Shown in pieces: positions 12,001 to 24,600 of a stretch of 64,000 nt of DNA. Source of the DNA: Mesodorylaimus sp. YZB2_4. Lineage: Eukaryota; Nematoda; Enoplea; Dorylaimida; Dorylaimidae. Each line of letters starts with the position of its first letter. The stretch's first letter is position 1. Under the pieces are notes generated by a model, which searched no databases, was not told where the DNA came from, and saw only the letters and a program-made list of their open reading frames with translations. The translations under genes were made by a program, and so were the position numbers. The stretch lies in assembly GCA_030248295.1 (NCBI GenBank), contig JASANH010001018.1, forward strand, positions 186,001 through 250,000, given 5' to 3'.

Positions 12001-15000
12001 GCAAAGCGAATTCAAGGTAACGAGGAAGGGGGCTGTATAAAAATGGAAACCGGATTTGCACCGGATTGTACAAAACACAAACAAAAAACATTCAAATTTT
12101 TTAGGTGATTACTCCATCGGAGGCGAAGTTGCTTTTACAAGAGGACGATGACATGTTGCTAGCAGTTTACGATTATTGGCTAACAAAACGATACATGGCC
12201 GCTGTGAGTTTGGGATCGGGCATGGGGTGGGGGACTTATGGTCGACTTGATAATTCACCACGCACCACCGATTGTGAGAGTTCCCTTGCTTTAACAGCAG
12301 TGCAATAGGAAACTCTTCGAGGGGGTTGCAGCCCATCGTGACAGCCTTGTGTCACTTAGAGTTTACATCTGTCTTAGGATCCTTCTTGTTTTTTTAGTCT
12401 CAGGGGAAAAATTTGATTCCACGGGTAAAAACGGAGAAACGAGACGGTACGGGCGCCAAACACAATCCGTATGTAGCTTTTCGTCGTCGGGCTGAGAAAA
12501 TGCAAACGCGCAAGAATCGTCGTAACGATGAAGAATCATACGAGAAAATCCTCAAATTACGTCATGATCTTCAGAAGGCTGTGTAAGTCGAATATGATCC
12601 TGATGAGGAGCTTAGGTGCATTTAGTGCGCAGTAACGTACATCGTCTTTGGTTGTTTTTGTAGGACTTTAGCGGAAATGGTGAAACGGCGGGAAAAAAGC
12701 AAACGCGAAATGATAAACCTCACATTGGACATTGTTGAAAAACGATTCGTTTTGGAAGATTTTCGAGACGAATTATTCTCGCACATATGCAACGAAGCTA
12801 AACCGTCGTTTCGATTCAGCAAGGTATGGCAAGTTTGAAGTGACCTACGTGGGAGTCGATTTGGAACGGGGGTTATGCTTGCTTTTAGCAGGAAGTGGCC
12901 CCTCCGATTGTCAATAATAATAACAAAAAGTCGCCTCCAGTTGCTGCCAAGAAGCGAAAGACACCCTTGGCTTCAAAAGAAGACAAAGGACTGGTTAGCC
13001 GAGAATGGCTATTGCAGAATGCTGAAGAGTGGAATCGACCGCCGGCCTCGTTTTTACAATCTCCGAAAGCGATGGCAACAACGTCGGATAGCCCGTCGGT
13101 AATGGCTCGTCTGTTGCTGATTATGCTTTTGTGTGGATTCTTTTCAGTTTAGCTGAAAGCTGTGCCAAGAAGATGAACTGTTTCTTTCCTTTATTGATTT
13201 TTCGACGCCTCGAGAGTTTTTTGTGCTCTTGTAGGTTTGCCCGATCGAGAAAAGTTTCGAAGAACCCGACGGAAGATACGCTTTCAAGCGTCGCCGAGGG
13301 TGTCGTTATTATTCGGTAATTAGGGCGTATGGACGTGGTTTAGACGGTTTGTTAACTGACATTCGAACATTTTTAAGCCGCTGTCATCCTCGAATGAGTC
13401 GGATGTTGCTCCGTGTTGGCCGTGGGAACAGCCACGTGATCGGGTCTGTTATTTTCCAACCTACCTGCACTCGAGGTACGCCTCGGCATCCGCAGCGAAT
13501 GCTAGCGGCATGAACGGCTTGCGTTTCGTTGGACTGAGCAGGCGACGCGTGGGCAGGGGTGGAAGGTAAGACGTCTGATTAGCTGGCTGTTGCAGTTTGT
13601 TTTGACAAAATAGGGGCGGCATAATATGGACGAGGAGAAAATGAACTTGATTTGTGGGCTTTGTCTGGTTATAACGATGATCGTTTTGTTTTAGGATTGT
13701 ATTCGACCGATCATCATGGTTAGCGCAGTCTGGAGAACAGAAGCAGACTTCATGCGGTGATTTTCCATCCACATCGGCGGAAATGGTGGTCCATCGGCAT
13801 GGCGGGGACTTTGATAAAAAGGACTCGTAAGCGATTTTGGGATATTTTTTTCGATGATGATGTCTGAGTCTTTTCGTTTTAGCGTTTCTTTCCGCCCGGC
13901 CAGCCCACTTTTGTTAAACGAGCTTGACGAGGACGAATACGAGGTTGGATCGGCTAGCGTATCAAACTCGTCGTCAGCATCGCTGGGAGTCGGGTCTCAA
14001 GGCGTGCCATTCGCAACCGTAGTTGGTCCGCAGGGTATCCTCAGGTTGCCCTTGACTATCGGTTTGTTAACACCAGCGCCCGAAGAGCATCATCGAAATT
14101 CTCCGACTCCCTCGTCGATCGCGTCTCGATATCAGAAAGGTTCGACGATTGACATTACGAATTCTGTGCAAAAACAGTTGTCGTCGCTTGATACGAGTCG
14201 AGTTGGTGATAAGGCCGGCGGCAACGCAGATTCTAGAGCGACGCCGACTAAAAATCGAAAGCGTTCGACGATTGTGTCCGCAGCGCCGGCTCCCGTATTT
14301 GCCCAACCGGCCGCACCCGAGTCGTCGAATACGAACTTGGCGTACTTGAATTCGAGAAGTGAGAATAACGGCGGCATTGAGAGAGCTGCAAATTTGAACG
14401 ACTCGAAGTTGGGGGACCCGAGCGGCGGTCTGAGTCAGTGGCGGAAGCAGCATGATTTCGGTGCGACAACTGCTTTGTTGATGCGACCTCCAGTTCGCTT
14501 GCCCATCAGTGGGAATCAGAACATTGACTCGCCGAGGCAGCAGCAACAGCGGGAGGCGCGATCGAGCATAAATCGACCAGCTCAAGTGCACGGTATCGCC
14601 GCATCGCCGACGACAGTGGCAACGTCGAACAGCAATAATTTCACGTTGGTCACTACGTTGAAGGGCGGGCAGGACATGATCGGTTCGGGGAATAACGGCA
14701 AGTTCGGGCTGGGCATGGTTGCTGCCAATGCCATTGGAAAAGCGGGTTCGCCTCATCCGCCGACCAGCGCTCATACTTACGCATTGCCGCCGGCCGATTT
14801 TTATGGAAGACAGACGACACCGACTCAGCAAGTACAAACTTTACAAAGAGCGTCGTCCTCGGGTACGCTGATGGCCGCCGATACTCAGTACGAGTCGGGG
14901 CAAGGCGGAGTTGAGCAGGCGTTATCGAACGGACCCGCTGTCGAGAGGTCGCCACGGAGGAGGCCGTACGGCGGAAGGACGCAACAGTCGATGACGGCGC

Positions 15001-15865
15001 AAGCAGGGTCGGCGTCGGGTGGGGCGGCAAAAATGAACGCGTCTACTCCCGTAGTACCCTCGCCACCAGCTAATTTGCCCCTAGATCATGGTAGTTACCA
15101 CGCGAGTGGATTCATGCCGCCTCCGGTGGCCGCTGTATCAGCGCCGAGTATCTCAAACGTCGGGACACCTATTGCGTCAGCAGCGCCCTCAGTCACTTTG
15201 GCCAATGGGTCCAAGGAAGAGCAAACTGGCGTTGGAGCCGCGATAACTGCTCAACGTGAGTTCCGTTGCTTCCTTACGCGCGTGTCCTGTTTTTCCCAAG
15301 AAATATTTGATAGAATGGCGGCCTCATGTACGGGCAAAGTTTGGGTGTTCTGATAGGTTGCAAACTTATGCAAACGTTCTGGCCTTTTTTGGTGTAGAAC
15401 TTCCTCGCTCATTTTGCCTGTGCTTGCGATAACCGTTTTTGGAACCGATCATCGTACATGTAGGATTAAGGCGTGCGCAGAGGGGACCCTGGGCAACTGT
15501 TTAGCTGAGCGGGGGCGTGGTCATGAAATGAGGTGACTTATGTTTCAGATAATGGCCAACGTACGTTTCGTGAAAACGCGGTTTCGGCGAATGCGTCCCC
15601 TTCGTCATCGAGTGGCGTGATTGAGTTGACTCACCCGTTGCCGACGCCCTCACCGTCTCCGAATGCTCGGTTTCTGAACATCACTGATGCAGGTGAGTGG
15701 TCGTGGACGTGAGCTTTGGTCGCGTGCTCGTTCCTAAGGTCCCATTGTATTGTAGGTGGAGTCATTGCACCCAAATTCGATGATCTGCACGTGAAGGCGT
15801 CGGTGGTGGGTCGTCTGACACCGACCATGTTGGGTGGAAAGACTCGGAAGAGCGCGGATGAATGA
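9082..15865 (+). CDS. EPC1: Enhancer of Polycomb homologue (NuA4/TIP60 complex scaffold)
   Basis: Chromatin scaffold that holds the catalytic module of the NuA4/TIP60 acetyltransferase complex. Exons: 9082-9234, 11441-11612, 11868-12016, 12105-12203, 12398-12582, 12664-12823, 12892-13098, 13235-13315, 13378-13565, 13695-13826, 13883-15255, 15549-15692, 15756-15865; 1,050 aa. The start MSKLSFRARA is the family's invariant N-terminus, so ATG 9082 is secure. The EPcA region (about residues 1-290) shows ASINRAVPQMPTGMEKEEE, LHLQQAISAQQ, YKLPKQLIKVQ, PDYDLDGEDE, EAKLLLQEDDD and AFRRRAEKMQTRKNRRND. Further on are FKRRRGCRYYS and RRRVGRGGR (near 456-464), both diagnostic. Residues about 510-965 are Ser/Ala/Pro/Gln-rich and probably disordered. 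Intron 1 is 2.2 kb. An acceptor at 12888 instead of 12891 would add one Gln. EPC1 versus EPC2 has no meaning in an invertebrate single copy. Confidence 0.96.
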
Positions 15866-18800
15866 TTGTTGTTCTTGTTTTTGTTTGTTCCTTTGTGTAA
15901 TCAGATAGCTACTGAATCTTGTATGTATGTAAAATATAGTGACGTCTCGTGTACGTATGCGTTGCCGTACGTGTAGAAATACTGTATACGCGTTTTGGGA
16001 GTATGACCTTGTTCGTGTGTTACGACTGGCCATTGGTTCGAGAAAATAGATCAGGAGGAAATTGCAGAGAAATTTGCATGTGTATCAAGTGTTATTGCAC
16101 TTGCCTAATGGTGTGCAAAGGAAGATGGTAAAAAAAGTTGTTTGGTGTGGCGGCTGTGGGCGGGGTAGTCTGCGAGTTCAGAAACTTGTAGGCTGCGATC
16201 GCGTGCGCCTCAAAGTGAGTGGTGTGCTGGGCCGTCGGGATGTTACTGCGAACGAATTGACACTGAGGGCATCCCCTTGGCTGAGGAAAAGGTCAGGCTG
16301 GAAGAGGCCGAAGGCAGAGATTGAACGAGTTCAGCTACGGATGTAACTGCAAGAAGAGAAGCAAAGAACGAGGTGGATGTGGGGACAGTTGTGCGTGAGG
16401 GTATCGACCGAGGCTCGTATCAGGATGCAGCCTACGGGCAATGAAGCTGGTACCTCTGGGTCAAAACCGTGGTGTTGGCCAAATCCTGATACCCGAGTAG
16501 TGAAATTCAGTGGCGATCAAGCCCTTCTGGGACGCGTTCAATGCCTGCCCCGCCTACTGTATCACGAAAATGGCCCATCTGGCGGCTCAGCCAACTGGCG
16601 ATGCCAAATGGCGGTTGATGGGTCCAGGGTGCCTGTGTTTATGCTCATGCTTTTACATCACCAAGCGCTGGTAGGCGCACTCGAGTGTGAAATAATACTT
16701 CTCACGTGATTTACCCCCCCCCCCCCCCCCGCTCGCTGGTAAATAGGCAACTGGTGTAAGAGGTAGACGCGTAATCAAGGCCACTGGCCAGTCCTATTTC
16801 TGTTGTCTCCACTCGGAAGCTGCCGTTTGTCCAGTCCACAAAGGCCGTGGAGCAAGCACATGTTCAGCGGACTGATGACTGCAGTTGTGTGGGCCTACTT
16901 CCAGCTGATGACTATCGATGTGTTCTGTGCGGTCTGCTGCTGCCTTGCAACGCCCCCCCCCCCCCCGATACCAGCCTCCCACTGATAACCACTAGATTTT
17001 GTAATTTCATTTCATCCGTCGCTTGCAGATACGTTCGTGTCCAATATCTGTTATGAAAACTTGCGGGGGGGGGGGCGGTAATACGAAATAGCTCGATCCA
17101 CTGAGATGTGACGTTTCTCCCACTAATTTTGCGCCTGATGTGCAGGTGCAGATGGCAAAAGGCAGTGTTTCAAAAGTGATGACACCCTGTATTACGACTG
17201 GGTCCGTATTACTGAAGGGAGTGACCGGTGAAGATTTTGCACTGCGCCAAAAACCCAGGGCAAGTAACCAAGTCCACAACTGAAACATCGCCCTGACGGG
17301 TAACGCTTTCAGCTGCTGACTCCGTAAAGAGTATCGATTGTCAGTCGAGCTTCTACAAATGGTTGCAGACCCAAAAATACGCCACCAACTTGCACATGTA
17401 TTGTATAAAGTATACAGTAGACAAGATTGTAGATGGGCCCCGCTTGTGATGCAATGTGGGGCCAGATTTTCTGCTCATAGTCAGTCCCTGCCTGCAAGCT
17501 GCAATGTTCGAGTAAGAAAATTCTGAACGAACATGAAAAACTGATGCAGGAGGCCTGTGTTACCTCCAGCAAAACCTGACACAGTGTTGTAATTAAAGAA
17601 AGCCCATTCAAAATCGTTGTGTTATACCATAACGTGAACAGAGAAATCGGCCAGGTTTGAGTAGTTTTTTCACTGTCTCGCCAGAAAATCCCGTTGGTTC
17701 TACCGCTGCACTGAAAAACCTTATCGTATACCAATCAGCCACCAATATACTGTATGTAGTGTTTTACGGTACGTGATCCAAGCAATACTGTAAGCTGTCA
17801 CAGTGAGAGACTCCGACCAACCAACCAAGGCAGTCCTGCCTGGCCGACTTGTGTTTCAGTGTCGTTTTAGAAAAGAATGCGAAAGGTCGCTCGGCTGTGA
17901 TTCTTTTTGACAAGTTTTGCTTTTATTACAAGTCAGCAACGTAAACGTACTTGCACCCGATCCCCTCATTCCCATTCTTCACATTGCTCTGGCTTCTACT
18001 AAACCGAGCTCGGTGTCACTCGGTTATTGCACGGTCATCACCTGCGGAATTCGCACCATCTCAGATTTCAACCTTTTGAATAACAACGTCAAAGAGGCCT
18101 ATTTAAGAAAGAGAAGAAGGAACAGAATAAAACTTCTCTCATCCGTTTTTCTAATACGCAGCTGTTCTTCTTAACAAACAGGCTTGTATTTCGAAGTAAG
18201 CAAGATGGCACTATTTTTTTCAAACACGTGTATTCTTTAGGCGCTATGTCGAGGAGGGTGCAAAGAGAGGTGCCAGCCCGAGGCACATTCTAGCTTATTT
18301 GTAGGACGGTGAAAGAATCAAAAGGCCTGAAAGTAAAAGTGCAGAAAAGTGTTGTGTTGGCGTTTTTGAAAAGAAGACGATTTATCAATGATCGTCGATA
18401 GGATTTTGATGCGATACTATGGAATAAACTGATTAGAGACTGGTCGATGGACGAGACGGAAAGGTATGGAAATTTGGTCAATGTTGAAATATCCTAGACC
18501 TAGTTTGTGGTATCTCAAAAAGAAATATTTTTTGGCTCTTGAATTACCAAATTTATAGGCCTTATTTTTGTTTTTGTAAAATCTGCCCCTCCCGCTGGCC
18601 CGCGCACGATTGCTGTTTTGGAATGGTCACTCGCTGTCCATTGGTTGAAATACACAGACTCCACCCCCTGCAAGCCCCCCTGCAAGCAAAGTGAGCGCGT
18701 ACCTGCTAGTGTGTGCAAAAGATTAAAATTTATGCGTTTCCGCTCAGATTATCAGGCAGAAATATACGATAGATCTGTCATGACCATGAATTTAGGCTTT

Positions 18801-21620
18801 GACAACCCCTATTTCTTCTGAATCGTTCAAGAATCCTACGCAGCGAAAATAGCCTTCCATTAAGATTTTCCCGATATTTTTACTTCCTTCTTCAAAACTG
18901 CTTTTCATCCCCGCTTCCCAAACATTGTCCTAAACGTTACTTTTTTTCTCCACTAGACTCCTCAGACATATTTGCAGAAATGTTGTCTGAGTATTCAAGG
19001 CGTTCCGCTCTTGTCTTTGAGAAAGCATTAGATTGGCGAAATCTTGGTTTTCAATCAGCCTTCAACGTCATGTGCTTCGCTTTATCAATTTCTATTCGAC
19101 CGAATCCAACCTGGGCCTCTTACCACCCTCTAACACAATCTTATACGTCAATCTTTCAATTGGCAGGCAATGTAGCAATTTGCTAAAAACACTTTTAAGC
19201 GTGATTTGTAAGCGCAGATGGCGGAATTCCGTTTCGTTTAGAACTTAATCGAATGAAAATAGTGGACTTTGGGGAGTGCAAGATTTCCAGTATTGATCAC
19301 TAGGGTGTCTGGAAAATATTCGAAGAAAACAGGCTACCCTTCTCCTTTTTACATTTCAAAAAATCATCAAGTTTTTATTGTGACGAAGAAAAAGTAACAT
19401 TTGACTCATTAGACAGGCTCCTCGAGTGTGAAACAAGTATTTGACATTCTCCTCGCCAATATCGACTTTTCACTAACGTGCGCAATTTTCCCATCCTTTT
19501 TCTTTGGCTTTAGTTTTTCTCAGAGACCAGACGGAAACACTAATCCTTACATAAAATCTTTCTTTTTTGAGAAAAACTCAATTATTCTCTCTAATCCAAG
19601 GACAGCCAAGGAAAAAATGCTCATTTCTTGTTGGGGAGTGGGCATTGGTCCATTCGAGGGGGCTATAATTCGACCCCTGTCCCTGAGCTAGGTCGAAGGA
19701 GGGGAGTTGAGCAGCTTCAAACGATTAGTCTTTCGAGTTCTCCTCTTTCTTATTCACTCAAGCCCCGGGGCGGGGTGGAAGGAGCGCGCCACCCCTGTCT
19801 TTGTTTTCAACGTCATCCACTTTTACAGATGTACTAGCTGGTTGAACGGAAGTTGGCCAGCTTTCTCGTCTCTTCGACTTGAAATACAGGAATGGGCCGG
19901 GCAATCTTTCTTTCGGCCTTTCGGCTCGTTCCAGCCCCTCAGGTCCATAGCTAGGTTTAAAATTTCCCAAGGAGTGTTTATACGATGCATGCGAGACTAC
20001 TAGAAGAAATTGATCAGGCAATTACGTCATCAGCTTTTCTTATTTACGCATTCCCAAATGTTCGAGCCGACCGCTCGCATCGCTCCAACGTATCTGGTCC
20101 AAAAGAGGGCGATTGCACTTTTTGAATGCGTTCATTCGAGAAATATGCCTACTTCTTCCTTACATAGACCTTAACTATGTACTATCTGCACGCGTTAGCC
20201 GACTCATAAATCTCGTTTCCCTCCGAGCGAAATGACTCTCGACGCGTTTCGTTAGCCACGCTACATCCCCAATGCCAAATACGGCCATGTCCTACCCGCC
20301 GACTACCTAGTCGAAGAGGAGAAGGCTAAGTTGGGGCCTCGAGAGGCTGCAATTACTGCCCCCCCTCCTTGCCCGTCTCGAATAATCTAGTCGAGCAACC
20401 AAATTGAAGCCATGATGAAGAATTCGAGCAGACACCGCTCCCCTTCCGCTACCATCTTCCCAATCGACTATCTTCCGCTCGAGAGAATCGTTTAAGCTTT
20501 TTTACGCTTAAATCTACTCGGATGTAGTCGAATCGTGCTTTTAGACTCGATCCAATCAAATGGCTCTTCCACTTCCCCCTCGTTACTGTACCTCGCTAGT
20601 ATGGGAATTGCTGACTACTCTGGTTTTGGTCCCTTTGAATCGATCATAACACAACGAGTCTTAGACTGTGCGTGCCAAAATGTCTTTCGTGCAGTGAAAA
20701 ATGTGCGAAGTTCATTCTTCTTTCATCTTCGATCAAATATAAGTGTTCAATTGTTCGCGTGAGTCCCGAACGCCTGAGCGATTGTCATTCTAGAAATCTT
20801 TTTTGATCGATGTTCGGCTTTTGTCCACCGATGAGAAAACGGCCAGCCGGCTTGATAAACATCATGCGCAACATAAATGACTGTGGCGAAAAACTTACGC
20901 CAACTTTTGTGTGACATAACTTCAATAATCTATTCATTCGCTTCACACACTCCTACGCGCCCATCTTTTGCTGCCTCGCTTTTCGGAGAGAGAATCGAGT
21001 TCTTACTGCACCAGCCTCCAATGACACTATCGAGCAGTTTTTTCCACCACATCCCATCCATCACGTGTCCAAGTCGGCCATATTTTTTGCTTTAGTGCAT
21101 TCAAGTTTATCCAAAAAGCGCGTTATCCAGTCGTGTTCTGAGTCCAGTCACAAAGTGCGGGTAGAAGTCTGGCGGAAGGAACTGACGCTTGCTACTGACT
21201 CATTAAGAAACCATACCTGAATGGTGGATGGTGGGACCCTAATCTTGGTCATCATCCTTTTCCTCGGGGCAGGGTCCCCTTTCCCTTACCTAGGTTCCAC
21301 ACATTCATGGGCGTGAGGTAGGCAGGCCCCATCTTAATCCTCAATAACAGTCGGGTGCAGGCCACTCCCTTCGGGCCTCTTTGAGGTGCAGAGTGCGATT
21401 AGGTCCGTAGCTTACTGTGATGGTGGCCGAACTTACTAGCACATTAGCCACGCCACTGATCAATGGATGCTTATGTTTCACAGTTCACATTTTTTACGTG
21501 ATTTTAGTGCCCTATCGTCCAATTATCATCGCCGAGTGATTGTTTTCATTTGAGCGCCCTTTGATCGGTGGTGCCCGTCCTTTCTCTCGCAATTGGCGAT
21601 TGGTGTGGTGAAGAAGAAAA
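15866..21620. other. Intergenic, no gene recognised; poly-C/G tracts and a dispersed repeat
   Basis: No ORF here carries a recognisable domain or a convincing splice chain. Homopolymer tracts: C at 16714-16730 and 16953-16966, G at 17065-17075. A dispersed repeat copy lies at 17190-17371. The part 18800-21100 is pyrimidine-rich on the plus strand. This stretch should contain the promoter of the receptor gene that starts at 21621, but I see no clear core element. Confidence 0.5.
17190..17371 (+). repeat. Dispersed repeat family A, copy 1
   Basis: Shares ATTACGACTGGGTCCGTATT, then GGGAGTGACCGG, CCTGACGGGTAACGC, and GAGTATCGATTG.CAGTCGAGC in order with 41629-41815, at roughly 80-85% similarity by eye. 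Non-coding. Confidence 0.75.
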
Positions 21621-24600
21621 ATGTTCAAATATGCCCTGCTTGCTCAATGGTTACGAAATTTCATATTATACTTTTGTGTGGCGTACCATTTTTCGGTGGC
21701 TGATAAAACGGAATTAGATGAGTATGGGTAAGTTGGTCCTGCTGTCGCCCACCTTGACTGCGAGTGTGGTCTGTCCAGCATTCATACCCAGCCGAGCACT
21801 TCGAACTTCACCTGGCAAACACCCTACTGCCACGCTTAGCACCTTCAGCTGTTAACTTTAGGCCAATGGGTGTAAACTTTTACGATCCATTACTGGCATC
21901 TGCTTCGGGCACAGATAGCATTTTATGACCGCCACTTCTGGTTCCGTTTACGAGAAACTTAGCACTTGGCATTTTGGACTCATCAGAAAACAGATCTGCA
22001 GCTGGAGCACTTTCTCGAAAGAAAACTAAAACAGCTTTTAAAATTTATCTCTACAGTAAACTGAGGTGAGTTCAGAATAGGAAGCATAACTGAAACAGTG
22101 TTGACGTAGGTAATAAACAGTTTTTAACGAGGGGTGTGCGCATGATTAATTATTGCCACTTCGCCTAGACACCAGGCCAGCTAGCGAAGAAGAATAAGTC
22201 AAGTTGGAGTATTCAAAGAGGGCCAAACGTTCTGGTGACAAATGCTCGAATAAGTCTTCGTCAAGTGTTCAAAAGTCGCAGCGGAAACACTTGTCCAACG
22301 CCCCTCCAGCTTGTAGACAAGCCGTAAAACAGGCAGCTAGTGTCTGCCAAATACATAAAAAGGCTCCCTCAGCTTTAAAACTATGATGCATCTTGAATGG
22401 AAATGCGAAAAACAGAATGTAATGCACTGATGAATTAGACTCGAAGAAGTGCGTCAGTCAGGAGATTTGAATGGTTTGGGAGCTCGGGGGGGGGGGGGGA
22501 TATATCTGACGATGAGAAACCCAGTTCGCCAGGTGGATTAGGCTTAGGACTAGGATTGCGCTTCATACTGATCTATGCAGTTTAATTAGAACACGTGTAA
22601 AGTGGAGCAACCATGAACAGCCCTGGTGTACTGCGTGGCCGACTTGATTAGGTGTCTGCCTCTAACCGGGTGCGTACTTGCGTTCGAATCTCGGAGGGGA
22701 GGGAAATCCTTTCTCGTGAGGTGCCCTTCCACCTTCGAGTGTGCGTACTTGTACAGTGCTTTTTTTGATGATGTGCTAGGACATTCTTGATTTCCGTCAA
22801 AGTCTTGGTGTTATCCCATCCAAAGTCGGGACGCCTACATCTGACCACTGATGCCCATGCAACATCCCAGTTCATCAGCATTTATCGCATGTCATCCCGG
22901 TTTGCATTTCAGGCGCACCCCGCTCTCGAGGAACATCACAGCTATTCTGGATCGCCTTGTCAACAAGTCCACCTATGACAAACGACTCCGGCCTAATTAT
23001 GGAGGTTCGTTTCCGGCTCCTTGAATTTGCTATTTTCCAGCACCTTTGTCTTCCACTCAGGTGAACCGGTGGAGGTTGGCATCACCATATTCGTGTCTAG
23101 CATCAGTGCCGTGTCTGAAGTGGAGATGGTAAGCTTATTGCCTGGCGCGATATATCGACCTTTCCTTTATCGAATTCGGGTCTTGACATTTGCACATTCT
23201 CATATTTGGATGACATATGATGGCAGTTGCCCTTTCCTAGTCCAGACCTTTCGTTCAGATTTCGTTGGTTCCGTGCCGATCTGGCGCGGCCGTGCGGTGA
23301 CTGGTGGCTAATAGACGAAATTGAGAGTCTCATCTCGTCGGATTGGTATCGATCGTAGCGCAAGTGGCTCTCGGGCCACTCGCCCATGGAGAATCTCATT
23401 TTACTCAAACTTCTTACACTCTCCATCTTCTTCGAGCAAAGAGACCGGTCTTGAGAAAGAGCTTTTTTTATGCGGATGTTCGATGAAACGAATGAAGCAG
23501 CCAGAGGATATTGGCCTAAGCGTTTTCGTACAAGCAATTTCTGGCCGTGTTTCCTCGCCCAATAATGGAATGGGATGGTAGAAAAGGAGAAAATGCCAAG
23601 ACTAAATGAAATTTTCTTCGTTCCCTTACTTTTTACATTTCTCCAAGAAAAACCTAGACTGCTTATCAGTGAGACTTGGCTGGGCCCGTTTTGTAACGTC
23701 CAATTAACACATCCTGTTCATTTAGCCTCTTTCTTTTTTTTCGGCCCACGCATCTGCGTCAAAGCCTAAGGAAATCGGCGTGCTGATGTAAGGCGTTTTA
23801 GAGAAAGAAAATTGACTTGAAAGGAGGTCCGTTTTTTGCACAATTTACTTTCACAGATTTCTTCGAAGGTTATTCGATGAAAAATATGCCCACTTGCATT
23901 TTAGTGAGGCGCGAAATCGAAATCATGCAAGGAAGCAGAATAAGTTGAAAAACTGTGACTGATTGTGAGTGGCTCCCTGTGGTTATATTATGCATGCATG
24001 TGTTGCCTTGAGACGGAAGAGGTTCGGAATGCACAGTTTGAGTGGGCGCGAAAGTGCCATTTTTGCTGACAGGAACCGTGCAAGAACACGTGCGAAAAAT
24101 CGCTCGAGCTGACAGGGATTTGAACCTGTCACACAACTTTGAAATCCATGAGAACTACAGCAGGCTAAGGCTCGCATAAGACAAGGTCTTTTTGAGCTGA
24201 GGAGATAAAATGTTTTGGTTAGAGAGCGGGCTTTTCGTGACATATCTGCTGTTGTCTGCTCCAAAATGGAGGCGTTGTGCTGAAGGCATATGCATGTTTC
24301 AAATTACACAGTACACGGAAATAGTGTTTGTCTCAACCAGTATTCGCCAATAAGAAAGACAGTGTTCAAATTGTGGACTCTGCGTTATAGCTATCACGAT
24401 GCCCTACAAAACCCTGTTTTGACTTATGCAAGTGTTCTAGGCAGTCAAATTTCAATTTTGACATGACATTCAAGGGGATTGTAAATTTTAAACTCCGTTG
24501 CTTGTTACGTGAAAATGTAGCCAGACCCACTAAAAACATGATGTTGCAGTGACCCCGTGATCCTAAATCTTTGTCGTTTTGCTCATTTTCAGGTTAGTGC

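Noticed and set aside
14067-14837. Long minus-strand ORF (256 codons)
   Set aside because: It lies opposite the Ser/Ala-rich, GC-rich coding exon of Enhancer of Polycomb and is a composition shadow with no domain.
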